The notes under the pieces were generated by a model that had not been told where the DNA came from, made no database searches, and saw only the letters and a list, made by a program, of their open reading frames with translations. Positions 12,301-25,566 of a stretch of DNA of 64,000 nt are shown here, piece by piece. The DNA is from Akebia trifoliata (taxonomy: Eukaryota > Streptophyta > Magnoliopsida > Ranunculales > Lardizabalaceae). The stretch covers positions 4,588,001 to 4,652,000 of the forward strand of contig CM030714.1 in assembly GCA_017979445.1 (NCBI GenBank), given 5' to 3'. The translations under genes and the position numbers were made by a program. Numbering within the stretch: position 1 is the first letter of the stretch; every line of letters starts with the position of its first letter.

Positions 12301-15300
12301 AAAATGGTAAATTTAAAATTTTGACTTAGAAGTTTCAGAATGGGCTGATTTTGTGAGGATGACCTATATGGTGAGGAGATCATGCTCACAAAAAATGAGT
12401 CCAGTCTGAGACTTCTAACCCTATCAAAAGTAGTGGATTATGAAAAAAAAATTGACGCTGCACGATTCTTCAACTTGGAATTAGATATTTTCAAATGGGC
12501 TGATTTTTGTGAGGATGATCACGTCACCATGGAGATAATTCTCATTAAAAAAATCAGTCCATTCCCAAACATCTAACCCATATAGGACAAAACATGTTGG
12601 CCAAAATGGTTGTTGATCCAGATCCATATATATAAAAGAATGCTAGCATCCAAGCAATCATGGGACATTGTCCTATTAGTTTTAGACCAGGGATGCCCTT
12701 TTGAAACTTGAAAACATTTCACTCTTATGGGAAATATATGTTGTTCTATCTAAAAAATTAAAATTGGGAGTTGGATCAAATGGTTCAACTAGTCAATTCC
12801 ATTAATGGGAGTGTTTTCCCTTAGTGAGATAAAAGTTTTTGCCAAATTAAGGAACTATGAAATATTTTCATTTCGGGATAAATTTTAACATCTGTAAAAA
12901 AAACTTGATTTTCAAAAATGTAGTTGGATATTTTTTATCGTTTGTATTAGTAATTTGATTTATTTATATTTATACAGGTCTTTGAACCGCGGATTCAAAA
13001 GAGAAGACTAGAATATGTGAAGCATGAGCATCTGATGGTAGATTTTTTGAGTCACGTGCGAAGGCATTTATCAGGAAAACTCCTTACAGATCAAGGCGCA
13101 CCTAATCTAACAATTATAAAAAGGTTAATTTTTCTTTTTAAATTCATTATCTAATTTTCGAGATTTTCTTATTTGGTCGTTCTTGCTCAATTTCAATTGC
13201 AGATTATTTGAGGGTATCGATCTTGACGGGGATGATAGTATAACTATTCCTGAATTGAGAAAAATGATCATAGGAATCAAGTCTGAAAGGATACATTCGA
13301 CTAAGGATTGTGAAATAACCGAAGTATTGAAAGAATTTGATCTAAATCATGACCACAAAATCTCTAAGGATGAATTTGTTGAAGGGTTTGCGAAGTGGCT
13401 TGTTAAGAATAAGCATGCAACCAACAATTGTGGTTCTTTTCCAAAAAGGCCTTTAGACAACTCACATCAGGTAAGTAACCTCATCTTATGGCTTCCAAGA
13501 CTCCTCAAGCATCCTCATTTTGATGTTAATGTTTTGCAGAAATTAGGGTTGTGATTTTTATTTCTTATCCTTTTTTTTTTTTTTTTTTACTTTATGCAGG
13601 AGAGAATGGCAGAAGATGCAATAAATAAGCCTGTAGTGTTAGATATTATAGAACATGTGCAAAGCAATGCATCTGAAAGCCTCCTCACAAAAGATGGAAC
13701 ACCTAATATACCTATTATAAAAAGGTTAAATCTTGTTACATATTTATTTTATGCGGTTTCGACATTTAATAGTCTTGTCTTTGATCAATTATTCTCACAT
13801 TCGAATGCAGGCTATTTGAGAAATTTGATCTTGACGGGGATAATTGTATATCACTTTCTGAATTAAAGGAATTAGTACAAGGTATCAAATTTGGAAAAGA
13901 CTTGAATAAGGATGAAGTTGTAGCAAAATTACTGGAAAGGCTAGATACAAATGGAGATCAAATAATTAATGAGGATGAATTTGTCAATGGTTTTGCACAG
14001 ATGCTTAATTCAGCAATGTCAGAAGATGATGATAGCTACCAAGTAAGTAACCTTATCTTATGGCTTCCTTGGATTCCTAAATTACTATTGTGTTATAACA
14101 CCTCTAATCTGAACACACAGGAGGCTTGGAAAGAAACTGATAAGTTGGTAGATGAGAAAGAGCCAAAAGGAGGAATAGCCGTTTATCTTTCATGGCCTTG
14201 GTTTAAATCAATATTATTAATGTTGTTGGGAACTACTATTTTATCATTACTTGCAGAACCTCTTATCGATGCTGTTCAAAATTTCTCCAATGCAGCAAGT
14301 CAGCCATCTTTCTTCGTCTCATTTATAGTAGTCCCTTTAGCAACAAACTCGAGAGAGGCTGTCTCAGCAATTATTGCTGCAAGGCAAAAGAAACCTAGAA
14401 CTACATCTTTGGCATTCTCTGAGGTTTGTCTCTCCAGATTTTATTCATTAATATACATTTTAAGAGAAATACAACTGTCCACCATATTTCTTTCACGAGT
14501 CCTACATATCTCAGGCATATTTAGTCAATAGGACACATTCAAACTCAGTTATATATTATACTAGATAGATAACTGTTAAATTTTTGGCTAATAAAATTTA
14601 CTACATCCATGGATGATGTGTTAGCGTCTTCTAACTTCAACTTGATTTTCCATCCTGTTACTCATTTAGAATAAAACATCCGTGACCCAATTTGAATGAT
14701 TTTCACATGATGAACTTATAGAGGCACAAACCATAAAATCATTTTTAAATGGTTAATTCTAGAGTCAAATTGTATGTGATACAAAATATCTCTAGCCATT
14801 GAACATAGGCTGTTTTCACCATCTAGACATGAATGTTCGAAATGGCCCTTCATCTTTTTCATTTATTTTTTGTTGGTGAAACTTCACCAAATTTTCACAT
14901 TCCAACTGGCATTGCATACTCTAAAAAAAGAAATAAAAATAAAAATCACATTTGGGTTCAATTTTATGTTAGATGGATTACTTATAAAAAGATTTAACTT
15001 TTAGGCCTACTCATTTACAGTAAACAAAATAGTTCTGTTTTGAGCATACGAAGAAAACACTTTCAAAACTAGTACTAATACAACCATGTGAACTGCAAAA
15101 TCTTAGAACAATCATTTTTGAAATTATCTCGCTAACCTCTCCAAGTTCTTGGTGCAGATTTATGGTGGGGTATTCATGAATAATGTCCTTGGGTTGTCTG
15201 TCCTTTTAGCAATTGTTTATGCACGAGATTTGACATGGGATTTCTCAGCTGAAGTACTTGTTGTCCTCATTGTTTGCATCGTAATGGGTCTTCTTGCCAG

Positions 15301-15406
15301 CTACCGCTCAGACTTCCCACTTTGGACATGTTACATAGCGTTCCTACTGTACCCATTGTCTCTCATGTTGGTTTATGTTCTCGACTATGTTTTCATGTGG
15401 TCGTAA
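9373..15406 (+). CDS. NCL: NCL-like EF-hand Na+/Ca2+ exchanger, copy A (nine exons)
   Basis: Exons: 9373-9751, 10885-11100, 11988-12169, 12978-13123, 13203-13470, 13600-13724, 13811-14042, 14121-14423 and 15158-15406. All are in phase with GT..AG introns and predict 699 residues. An N-terminal hydrophobic segment (residues 4-22) precedes the alpha-1 repeat, GALPEAMIVLASGL (Glu121) with GVGLLAGST. Four EF-hand loops follow at 314-325 (DLDGDDSITIPE), 354-365 (DLNHDHKISKDE), 445-456 (DLDGDNCISLSE) and 484-495 (DTNGDQIINEDE). The alpha-2 repeat has PLATNSREAVSAI (Glu595), then IYGGVFMNNVLGLS and the last membrane helices. Plant NCL proteins are tonoplast-type Ca2+/Na+ exchangers of the cation/Ca2+ superfamily acting in Ca2+ homeostasis and salt response. 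The start at 9373 aligns with the start of copy B; ATGs at 9361 and 9307 are in frame. As I recall, Arabidopsis NCL has two EF-hands; this one has four. Nothing visible breaks it. Confidence 0.9.
10113..10330. repeat. Dispersed TIR-type repeat, left end only
   Basis: A stretch in intron 1 of NCL-A starting 'gggaccacttagttgcacac', followed by 'caattgcacc' and 'ttgcactcc'. It matches the left part of the elements at 35987-36571 and 46093-46793. The right end was not found here. Confidence 0.45.
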
Positions 15407-16130
15407 GATTAGTAGAATCAGAAACTGGAGGAGGTTATAGCTAATGCAAGACATTTTATCCCATTGGTGATCACTTTGAACATTTGCAATGGCTCGTAGC
15501 GAAGAAAATAAATGTTATCTATTGTCCTGACCACCAATTAGAGTTCTACTTAGAACAATCGGGTTGGAACTTGGGTACAACTGTACTTTTTATGTTTTCG
15601 AATATTAATTTGTAGTCTGTTTCTTTTGCTTGTTTGTTTGTGATTACAAGTTTCCACTAAGTTTTTCGACGAAAGTTTCACAAATAAAGTTGCGACCATA
15701 ATTTCTAGAGTAGGAAATGCATGGGAAAATTATGCAGAACTAGAAAACTATGTGAAACAAAAGGGTGAAATGAGGCCATAGAATTTTTTTGTTATGCAGA
15801 AATTGGGAGCAAGAAATTATTGTGAATATGTAAATGAAACTAAAACCCAGGGCAACACATCTACGAGGGCCACTTACATAACCTCTGCTCATTTGAGACC
15901 AAGTTTTTCTTGCAGATGAACAAGGTCGACATACTACCACTATTCACTATGGGAGCTCTGCTTAGTACTGATAAATGTAAGAGTAGTAAACTCAAATTGA
16001 GAAATTATTTCATCTAAGGCAGTCAATCCAAAATACTAAATAATACTGATTTGATTAAACTGATGGTTGATGTACTAAGAAAGAGACGCTTTATTGAAAT
16101 TATATGCACAACATTATAGGGAAATTGTAA
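15407..16130. other. 3' flank of NCL-A
   Basis: Contains 'aaaataaatg' at about 15507, a candidate polyadenylation signal about 100 bases past the stop; copy B has 'gaaataaacg' in the equivalent place. No further gene was recognised up to the copia remnant. Confidence 0.4.
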
Positions 16131-18362
16131 AATTGGAATATACATGTTTTGTTTATCTTCTCTTGTGGAAGATAGATGAATCGTGTATTGTATATATAGA
16201 TTACAGATTTAACAAGATTTGAATAAATCTTCTAGATGCGTTAGATAAGAATATTAAATAATTAATCCTAGATTTTTAACTAAAAATAAGGGTTTACAAT
16301 AAAGAAAGAATAATTAGTAAGTATGTTTCTTCAACTAAAGGAGGATTTGTTGGGGTCTTCAACGCAATTGAGAATTTGTAGGCGAGTGGAGGATTTGTAG
16401 GAGAATGTCAATATATCTTCTAATCTCAACATATTTAGAGTCCTCAACGTGTAATTGAGGATTTGTAGGAGAATCTCAACATATCTTCAAATTTCAACGT
16501 ATCTAGGAGATACAAGTCCTGATACTCCCCCTCAAGTTGTAGTGAGGTTGGTGATATCGACCACACCTAACTTGTTAGTGAGTCATTGAAAGGCCTCTGT
16601 ATCAAGTGGCTTTGTAATAAATCTGCAAGTTGATCATGAAAGCTAATGAAACGAGGTTGAATGATGTTCACGATGATCTTCTCTAGAACAAAGTGACAGT
16701 CAATTTCGATGTGCTTAGTTCGTTCATGAAAAATCAGGTTCTTTGCGATATGGATGGTGGCTTGGTTGTCGGAGAATGCAAAAATAGGTACTAAGAGTAT
16801 TTACGGTATACTAGATGTCTAGCCATGTAATAGTGAGGTATAAGAGATAGGTGTTGGGTCGGAGAGAGGATCCCCAGATATGGGTGTTAATTGTAGTTGT
16901 TGTTCCGTAGGAAGAAAGGAAGGATGTGTAGCGGACATACTAACATTGTGTAATATATCTAGAATATAGTTTCGTTGGTAGAGAAATATGCCTTTAGGAG
17001 AATGTGAAACTTCAATACCGAGGAAATATTTTAATTTGCCAAGGTCTTTGATGGAAAACGTTATTTTGAAAAAATTTATGAGTGATTTGATAGCTCCATC
17101 GTTGTTTCCTATGATGATGATGTCAACAACATAAACAAAAGCAATAATGAGATGGACCCCTCGATTTGAGTAAATAAGCTATAGTACGAGATAGATTGTT
17201 TGAAATCTTGTTAGATTAAGGTGGTTGACAATTTGGAAAACCATTGTTGTGAGGTCTGTTTTCGGTCGTATAATGATTTGTTAAGTTTATAGACTTGAGT
17301 CTCCCCCTTACAAGAGAAGCCAGGGGGAAATTTCATGTAAACTTCTTTATCAAGAGAGTCTTGTAAAAAAAACATTATTAACATCTATTGGTTATTAACA
17401 TCTAATTGGTGTAAGGCCCATGCCTTAACCATGGCAATAGAGAGGAGAACTCGAATAGTGACAAGCTTGGCAACCAGGGCAAAGGTATAATGATAGCAAT
17501 GCCCTCAACTTGATTGAAATCTTTACCCACTAAACGAGCTTGTATTGTTCGATTGAACCGTCGAAGCGGTATTTTATTTTATAAATTCATTTGCAACCAA
17601 TAAGATGTTTTCCATAGGACAACAAAGTGAGGGTTCATGTGTTATTGACCTCAAGAGTGTTGATTTCTTTTGTTATGGCATCACCTCAAACTAAAAATTT
17701 AATAACTTGGGTGAAAGATAACGGTTCATTGTGAGTTAGAATTTTAGTGAGGTTCACTTTATGGGGCATGGAAAGTTCAGTAAAGTATAACTAATCGGAG
17801 ATGGGAACTTTTGTACTAGTAGAAACCGAAGAGCAAATAAATTCTTTTAAATGAGTAGGATGAGATATAGGAGGATTATCATTGGAAGGTAACACAATTA
17901 GATTTATGGAGGCATCTAGTATTGGGTCAACAAGGTTAGCACCATTGGGAATAGAGTCCATGGGCATAACCTGAGTTGACTCGGTACTATTAGAAGGTAT
18001 GTCCATATGTGGCAATGATGTGGCACCAATGGAGATGTTATGTGGTGTTGGATCTAATGTTGTTGATTATGTAGGTTGATCCCCAATAAAATGAAAAGAA
18101 TGTTCATCATGTAGAGGCATGATATAGATTTTATAGTTGACTAAGGGCAAAGAAATATTTTGATATGGAAATGAGATTTCATGGAAAATAACATCGTGAG
18201 ATGTGTACATTTTATTAGTTTCAAAATCAAATACATGATAACATTTTTTATCATAAGGGTAATCGATGAAAATGTCAGGTTTCGCCCGTTGATCGAATTT
18301 ATGTGTAAATTCGTATTTTTGACATAACAGGGACTCAAATGACATAACGTGGATAGATCCAT
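16131..18362 (-). mobile_element. Ty1/copia retrotransposon remnant (5'-truncated, frameshifted)
   Basis: On the minus strand, from high to low coordinates, the following are visible. First comes the post-integrase segment KFDQRAKPDIFIDYPYDKK with TSHDVIFHE (18345-18067). Next is reverse transcriptase with IKDLGKLKYFLGIEVS and YVVDIIIIGNN (about 17160-16960). Then comes RNase H with [13 protein letters not shown] and [15 protein letters not shown] (about 16790-16650). A purine tract 'cttgagggggagt' and an LTR-like region follow (about 16535-16140). The catalytic YVDD is changed to YVVD and frames are broken throughout, so it cannot move by itself. Gag, protease and most of integrase are missing; the element stops abruptly near 18362, upstream of the Nudix gene. 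Confidence 0.85.
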
Positions 18363-18679
18363 ATTTTAAAAATCAAATAGTCTGTTCCTTTTAAAAAACG
18401 TAATAATATAATTTTCAAAACAATATATCATTCTAATATATGGGCATACGGGGATGGATCCATATTTTAACTGGATCCAACTCTTGTAAAGGAACATTAA
18501 TCCTTATCCCCCACAATTTTTTATTCCATATATTCCAAGGAACCAAGCTGCACATTCGAATTTGGATCGGATTTCGGATAAAATTGGATCCATTAGATGC
18601 CCTACCCGATCCTTGTTCTTGAAAAAGGGGAAGCAGAGAAATTATTCATGGCGGCAACCCCAATTCCGACTCCAACCTC

Positions 18680-20601
18680 ATGAATTCGAATTCGATCTTC
18701 AATGGTGGATCCCAAAGACTTAGAAACTTAGTTCAACAACTACATCTTTACAAACCTCCTCCTATAATTGACAACAACAACGACGAGATCGAAGAACAGA
18801 GAAGAGAAGCAAGCGAGGGAAAAGTTGTTTCTCAAGTGGATTTTGCAGAATCTGCAACCCTAATTGCTCTCCCAGAAAGATTCAAACTTAAGAAAGCTGC
18901 AGTTCTCATTTGCCTCTTTGAAGATGATGATGGGGTTCTACGTGTCATCCTCACTAAACGATCTTCAAGACTCTCTACCCATTCAGGTTGTTGAGGATAA
19001 TTCGATTATTTGATAGATCGAAAAAAAAAACTTAATTTGGGTTTTTTTTTTCTTTTTTTTTTTGGTTGAATTTTGATAAATGAAGTCGATTTCATGGTTG
19101 CAGGTGAGGTTTCACTTCCTGGAGGAAATGCAGAGGAGGGAGACACTAATGATATCGAGACAGCGATGAGGGAAGCTAAGGAGGAGATTGGGTTAGACCC
19201 TTCGCTTGTCAATGTTGTCACAGTTTTCGAACCCTTCGTTTCTAAGGTATTTTAGAGAATTTTTTGAATTTTGATTCATGTTTTTAGCCACTTCGTTGGA
19301 TTCCGATAATTAGGGAGCATTTTATTGGAAGGAAGTTTTCTTATTTCTAATGTAATAATTGGTCTTGAAGCTGATACTGAAACAAAGTAACCATGGAAGA
19401 AAGGACCTTTTAGGGAAAAAAAAATAGTTTATTGTACTTTTTAAAAGGTTAAGATTTTTTACCTTTGAAAAATAGTTTTAGAAGTAATTTAAACAAACCT
19501 TTTAGCTCATCAACTTTTAAAAGTAAAAATAAGTTATTTTTTTAAGTGAAATGGGCTCAAAGGGAGAAACTTTGTACATCCAATTAGGATTTGGTTTTGG
19601 GCACTATCACTATCATGATGAGCTCTCAATTACCAATTGTTGAGAAAAACTGATGTTGAAAATCCCACATTGTAACAAATTGTTCTATCCAACCTATAAT
19701 GAGAGCAACATTCAGTAATTAAGAGAATGGAAGACAGTAATTGGTTGGAGAGGTGAATTGTTATAGTAAGTTTGTATTAGCACAAAGAGTAATCTTACAA
19801 GGATGGTTTGTTCTGAAGAGGTGGATGAATGGGACATCGAATCTGAAACAGAAGGAAGGTCGAAAAATGGGTAAATTGGGAAAAAAATTCTTGGTCATAT
19901 TTGGGCACTCTGATTGGCACGAAATCTAGATTGAAAAAATAGATCTTTTTGCTAGTGAGGGAGTTTAGTTTAACTCTGTTAATTGACGAGAAATCTTAGT
20001 ATGTTAGGGAAGTTCTCGTCTCCAATTTTATTTCTTTTGATCTGTTCAAGTTATTTATTAGCCCTTGAATGTGATTTGCACATTTACAAAGCAGTGCTAC
20101 ATGGATATTTTTTCTTTTTTCTGGATGAGAAATTGGGTTTGTTTTCATTGTAGTTCCTTGTGAGAGTAGTTCCTGTAATTGGCATACTTTCCAATAAACA
20201 ATCGTTTAAACCAGTCCCAAACGCTGCAGAGGTTGAAGAAATATTTGATGCTCCCTTGGAAATGTTTCTTAAGGTCCTACTCTATTTCACTTTAGTTTCT
20301 CTCTTTTGCTTGAATTTTTCTTGTGAAAGCTTTCTTTTTCTGGTATTTGACTTGATTATGATGGATTCAGGATGAAAATCGGAGATCAGAAGAGAATGAA
20401 TGGATGGGTCATAAGTATTTGTTTCATTACTTTGATTACAAAACAGAGAGTAAGAAATTTGTGATATGGGGTTTAACTGCTGGGATCTTGATTCGGGTTG
20501 CATCAGTTGTGTACCAGCGACCACCAGATTTTGTCGAGCGGAAGCCTAATTTCTGGCATCGTAAATATGTTAATAAAGATACTGTCATGCCTCGACTTTA
20601 A
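18680..20601 (+). CDS. Nudix hydrolase, plant CoA-diphosphatase type (NUDT15/11/22-like), copy 1
   Basis: Exons 18680-18986, 19104-19246, 20154-20273 and 20371-20601 join in phase and predict 266 residues. The signature across the exon 1/2 junction is LTKRSSRLSTHSG followed by EVSLPGGN. The Nudix box continues as AEEGD, with AMREAKEEIG supplying the metal-binding glutamates. Downstream come VVPVIGILSN, FDAPLEMFL and, in exon 4, a conserved C-terminal Tyr/Phe-rich segment with WGLTAGILIRVAS. Enzymes with this signature hydrolyse CoA, acyl-CoA or related nucleotides to phosphopantetheine and 3',5'-ADP, often in mitochondria or peroxisomes. No obvious targeting peptide is visible. The upstream ATG at 18649 runs into a stop just before this start. 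The copy at 54566-56487 appears identical. Exact isoform and substrate cannot be decided from sequence. Confidence 0.88.
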
Positions 20602-22248
20602 AACATATTCTTTTGGATTATATTATCATGTTGCTTCATTTAATTGATTACATCCATCACAACCTGCATTGGTTGGGTTGGTAATTTATTGAATAAAGAT
20701 TCTCTTAGACAATTTCTTTGGCAAATTCAATTTTCTTTCTCTCCTCTTCTTTGTTTGAATTTCGCATTCCAGCTTTCTCTGTTTTATTCGAGATTATTTA
20801 GAATCACTAACATGCAGTGTATGTGTTCAGAAGGTCATCTATAATCTCCATTATTGTGTTGTTAGTTTCTAGTGGTGTTCTTGCACATGCCCAAACCATG
20901 TCGGACAATTTTCTTATGTTTTATCTCTTATTAGATCTTTCTCTATAATCCCTAGGATCCACTCACTTCTAATCTGGCAGAACCTAGATTACATTTTTCG
21001 ATGAAAATGATTCTATATCTGGAACCAAAACACCCCTAGATTGTTTTTGGAGTTTGGAGTTAATGATCAAAATGTTCAAAAAATTTATACAATTTCTAAA
21101 ATATCCTCAGAAGTTGTTTTCACCATGTGGCATATGCCCATGATTAAAAAAGGCACCTCCTTGAACACTGTTACCAAACAACTGATTTCGCAATCCCAAT
21201 TCTTGTAGAAGTGAACCTATAGAAAAAGCACTTCCATTGGAAGTAATAGTGCCTCATGTGAACCCGTACTCAATTGGCAAATCTCACATGTTCTGAATTT
21301 GGATGTGATTAGCTATATTGTGGATAGTTGTTCGACGGACTTCAGTCCCCAAGGAGCAGAACAAGACCACGACAGCAACACTACATCACACAAAATATAT
21401 CCTCCGGTCTAGAGCTTACAATTGTTTCTGCACCCCTTGATCTTTAGTAAATGTGGAATTTCTTTTTTTTTTTTATGGTTATTGTAAAATTCTCAATGTC
21501 CTCAGTGAGAGTTACTCCGTGAGAAGTTCAGTAGTTTCGGACTTGGTCTTTGAATCGTAATACTGTCTCAGCCCGTTCCCAGCTTGACTCGCTCGTTGGC
21601 CTTATACTTGATTGTTTTATTTGTCACGAGTCCTTGATTCAATCCTCACAAAACATATTCAGCATTATTTCCCTCTATGGATGAGGGTTTCTTCCTTTTT
21701 CTTCATGTTAAATAAGATGGAATGAATGAAGAATTGGAAATTTGAATGGTAGTCGAACAAATAGAAGGGAAGCATAGTTCACACAAGCGATTGAAGTTGT
21801 GAAAATCTATGAAGAAAATATTATTGAGTGTTTGTAAACAAGCAGAGGAATACAGTGCATGAGTGTATTACTGCATTATTTTGTTTGTAAAAAGGCAGAG
21901 AAGGAATCAAACTATCCATAACGGGTGACAATCTCCCATCTAAAAACAAAATTCACAAAGATTAATCCATTTAATTATTTGAAGTGTTTCAGAGCCAACC
22001 AAAATTCGTTTCCATCATGAATATCAGACTCCTTTCCATCACTCTTATTCCGTTCCATCTAAAATTAGAGTATTAATTTTGCTTTTTGAATGTTTAATGC
22101 TATGAAAATTACACTTCAGAAGTGATGCAACGTGAATCAAAGAAAGGATATGATCAATGTCAATATCTAGGGAAAAAATTGGAATGCACCAGAAAATTAA
22201 AAAAATTTGAAATAAATTTTATTTACTCAAAGATGCTTTTGTATTGCA
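20602..22248. other. Intergenic region 3' of Nudix-1
   Basis: No exon or RNA gene recognised. It begins with the likely 3' UTR; 'gaataaaga' near 20692 is a candidate polyadenylation signal. Short open frames here resemble nothing known. It is repeated at 56488-58134. Confidence 0.4.
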
Positions 22249-22256
22249 GTTACAAT

Positions 22257-22800
22257 TAGGAGTGCAACTTGGTTCGGTTCGGTTCGGTTTGAGGTCAAAT
22301 TGGAACCAAACCAACATAGGTCGGTTCCACTAAATAAGAACCAGAACCGAACTGAAACAAATTCCATTGGAACCAAACCAACCCAAACCAAATTAAAGTC
22401 GGTTTGGTTCGGTTCGGTTTCACGGATTGCAAATATTTTATAAATTATAAGTAATATTTTTTAATGAAAAAATAAACATAAAATTTCATATAATAAATCA
22501 CAAATCTATCCATAAAAAATCATTAGTTTATCCATAAAAGATCACTAATCTATGTAATAACGCTTAAAATAATTCATAATAATTATTATATACATATGTA
22601 TTTATTTATTGCATAAGGGTTCGGTTCTCGGTTTGGTTCGGTTCTATACAAGCTTGATCCAAGAACCTAACCAAATTGATCGGTTCTCCCTTTTTGTAAC
22701 CTGGAACCGAACCGCAACTTGTTCCAAACCAAACCAAACCACCCCAAAGCCATTGGTTTGGTTCGGTTCTCGGTTTGAACTGGACCAAGTTGCACCCCTA
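22257..22800. mobile_element. Non-autonomous hAT-like element
   Basis: Imperfect terminal inverted repeats TAGGAGTGCAACTTGG...CCAAGTTGCACCCCTA enclose palindromic 'ggttcggttcggtt' arrays. They are flanked by an exact 8-bp direct duplication, GTTACAAT (22249-22256 and 22801-22808). An 8-bp target duplication with TAGGG-type ends is typical of hAT elements. There is no transposase frame in the 544 bp. Confidence 0.8.
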
Positions 22801-22808
22801 GTTACAAT

Positions 22809-24766
22809 ACTATTTATAGAAAAGAGATTTATCCTTAGAAAAACATGAAAGTATCTAAAATAGGAAAATTACTAAAAATAATCAAAACGAATTAAGCATG
22901 GAAATAATTATTAATTACTACTTAATCCTAAAAGGAAAAATTGACTATGCCTGATTTTTTACTTCTATTAATTACTACTTAATGAAAATGATCAGGTCCC
23001 ATAAAGTCAATTTTTGGGACCATAATTACATAAAGATCACCTACACTTGATTGCTATTTTCCGCAAACAAAAACAAATCATATAAATGCCAAATTATTGA
23101 GAGCTAAAAGAATTTCCATTGATTGTAGGAAAAACAACTAAATTCAGAGACAAATAAAATGAAACGAATTTTGCACTACTATGAGGGAGCCAATGTGGAT
23201 CATCCACCCAAAATTTGGAGCCAAAATCCACCACGTCACAGCGCAACGGTGACCTTGTGGTGCACTGTGGTGATCTTGAGGAGATGAGCCTCGAGATTTG
23301 TGATGAAGCTTCTAGGTTTTTTGGCCATTGTAATGATGGATCTGTCTTGCATCAACTAGAGTAAATTTGACTCGAAACTCAAAAGAAATTCTATAAATGG
23401 AAGGGTTGTCTTAAAGAAAATGATCATTCTTTCTTCTTCCTGATTATACTCTGTTATTTTTTTGTTTTGTAAGAGAGAGTCATTGTAGAGTGAGAACTAA
23501 AAGAACCCTCTCTTCCTCTTTCTTCTTTATTTCTTCTTGTAACCTTAGTATAGTTCTTAGCTTATTTTCAAAGCTGTGTAATCAAAGAACTTCAAGCTGA
23601 TTTTTGGAATCAAAGAGCAATAAGAAATCTCCATTGTCTTCTCTACTTTGATCTATTTATTTTATCTTATTGCTATTTGTTCCTCGCGATGATTGGCTAG
23701 ACTCTCCATAGAGAGGTCAATGAAGCCGGTACAAGTTTATCTTAAAGTTATCGAATCAATTCTATTGCCTTTTTTTCAATGTATTTTTTTAAAGACTCTT
23801 AAGATTGTGATTATCCAATTTATATCTAAGGTTCTAACTTTAATGATTCATGCTTAGATAAAATCAAGCTTAATTATGCTTAGTGATAAACTTGAGACAT
23901 AAATCTGATAATCTCATCTTGGTTAAGGATTCACATGTATTTTGGATTCACCTAAAGAATTAACCAATTTACATTCCAATCCATGAACGAGAGCTTTGTT
24001 GCATGGATAGAGATAGAAATATAATTGTTCAAATTTTAAGATAGCTTGCAAGGGTGGATTTGATCCCTCTAATCTTTATATTGCATTTCAATTCTTACTT
24101 TAATTTCATTCTCCTTCTTCGCTGTAATTTCTCTATACTTTGTTTTTAATTTGGTTATTAAAATCTGCATTAGTTTTAAGTCGATAGAATTTTCGAATCA
24201 ATCGTTGTCCCTGTGGATTGAACTTTGCTCACCAAAGTTTATTATTATTTGTTCATTTTTACATCTACAATCTGCATACGAACACAAAACGTAAATCACT
24301 TACTTAATCGATTAATCTGAACTGTTGGAACTTGTCATGATATCCAAGGAACGCCTAATCTTTTTCTTCTTTAACAGATGGACAGTCTTAAATGCATCTG
24401 TGAGTGGAGAAAAATCTCTCATATTTTTAGAGCCTCTTAGGTTACCAGAATCCATTATGGAAACCCTAAAACATAAGGTTTACAAAACTAGAGGGAGTGA
24501 AAGCCACTAATGTGAACCATCTGATCTTAGCTGATTGGTTGGGTCCGGACCCTGAGATGGTTTCGAAAATGACCCAGCTCACAGATTTTATAAATCATGA
24601 TTCATGCCATGATATCCTTCCATATTAATGGATGCTTTTAAATTTATGTAAACACAGTAAGTTCAAATAAACAGCTTGATCAAAATTTTCATCTTAATAA
24701 GATAAGATGACTTGCGAATTAACTTATTTTGGCCATTTAATCATCTTATTCAATTTTATTTTATAA
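22809..24766. other. Intergenic region without recognised genes
   Basis: No exons recognised. The stretch 24195-24290, with 'ttgtccctgtggattgaact' and 'tgctcaccaaag', resembles sequences often found near the 5' end of LTR retrotransposon interiors, but no LTR pair was identified. This part differs from its right copy (58695-60639) by many substitutions and small indels. Confidence 0.35.
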
Positions 24767-24775
24767 TTACAAAAG

Positions 24776-24950
24776 GAGTGCTAGGATGACATAAAGGGGG
24801 ATGCAGGAGTGACACAATGACGTGGTGGCACGCACATAACCATTGATGATTTTCCACAATATACGAGTAAAAATCATCTACGGTTATATGCGCGCCACCA
24901 CGTCATTTGTGTCACCCTATGTCCCCGTTTGTATCACTCCAGCATTAGTG
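24776..24950. mobile_element. Mutator-like MITE
   Basis: A 175-bp element with inverted ends about 80 bases long (GAGTGCTAGGATGACA... against the reverse complement of ...GTATCACTCCAGCATTAGTG, sharing 'tgacgtggtgg'). It is flanked by an exact 9-bp duplication, TTACAAAAG (24767-24775 and 24951-24959). A 9-bp duplication and long inverted ends point to the Mutator superfamily. Confidence 0.75.
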
Positions 24951-25566
24951 TTACAAAAGTAGAGAATAGAAAGGACCCTATTTTGTGGGTCATGACCCTT
25001 GGTCTTTGAATATTCAATTACCCAACAATCGATAAATAAATGGAAAAGGCCACTTAGGCACACCAATTAATTCCACAACCTTCCCTAGATGGATCAAGCC
25101 AGCCCTACTAAAAAATTCTCAAATTCAACGGATGAACATCACCAATCCTTACTTGGTGTTTCTTCCTCTCTTTTTTCCTTTTTTTTTAATTTTATTTTAT
25201 TATCGGTAGTGTGGTTAGAGATGTCATTTCCAGCCCAAGATCACGATTCAAGAGTTCATTTCACTAGTTGACTCAGGGGAGTTAATAGAATATATACTAA
25301 CAAAGCTATTAATAAATAAAGATATATATTTTAAAATTAAAAAACTTATTTATTTGGTATTTACTAGAAAATAAACTATTCAATATAACACTATGCGCAA
25401 CACTGAATTTCCGAATCTGAATTAGTGAATTCAACCTACCGAGTTTTTATACTAAGTTACATCAAAAGCAATTTGAGTTAAATTGACCCAAGCCAGGTTG
25501 GAGTTGACTTGAAATGTTCTAAAATAACTATTGTCATAAACCTTAAATATGCATGTTTTTGCGTGT

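Noticed and set aside
15740..15940. Minus-strand open frame of 66 codons
   Set aside because: No family resemblance, and it lies in the 3' flank of NCL-A. The identical frame at 51626-51826 is only due to the large duplication.
22609..22848. Open frames on both strands with N-Q-T/P-K-P-like repeats
   Set aside because: They are translations of the 'ggttcggttt' arrays of the hAT-like element, not a protein.
24195..24290. Resemblance to the leader of an LTR retrotransposon ('ttgtccctgtggattgaact')
   Set aside because: Only a short stretch is similar, with no LTR pair or polyprotein around it.
25089..25271. 60-codon open frame conserved in both large copies
   Set aside because: The conservation follows from the duplication; poly-T and poly-F content and lack of homology argue against a gene.
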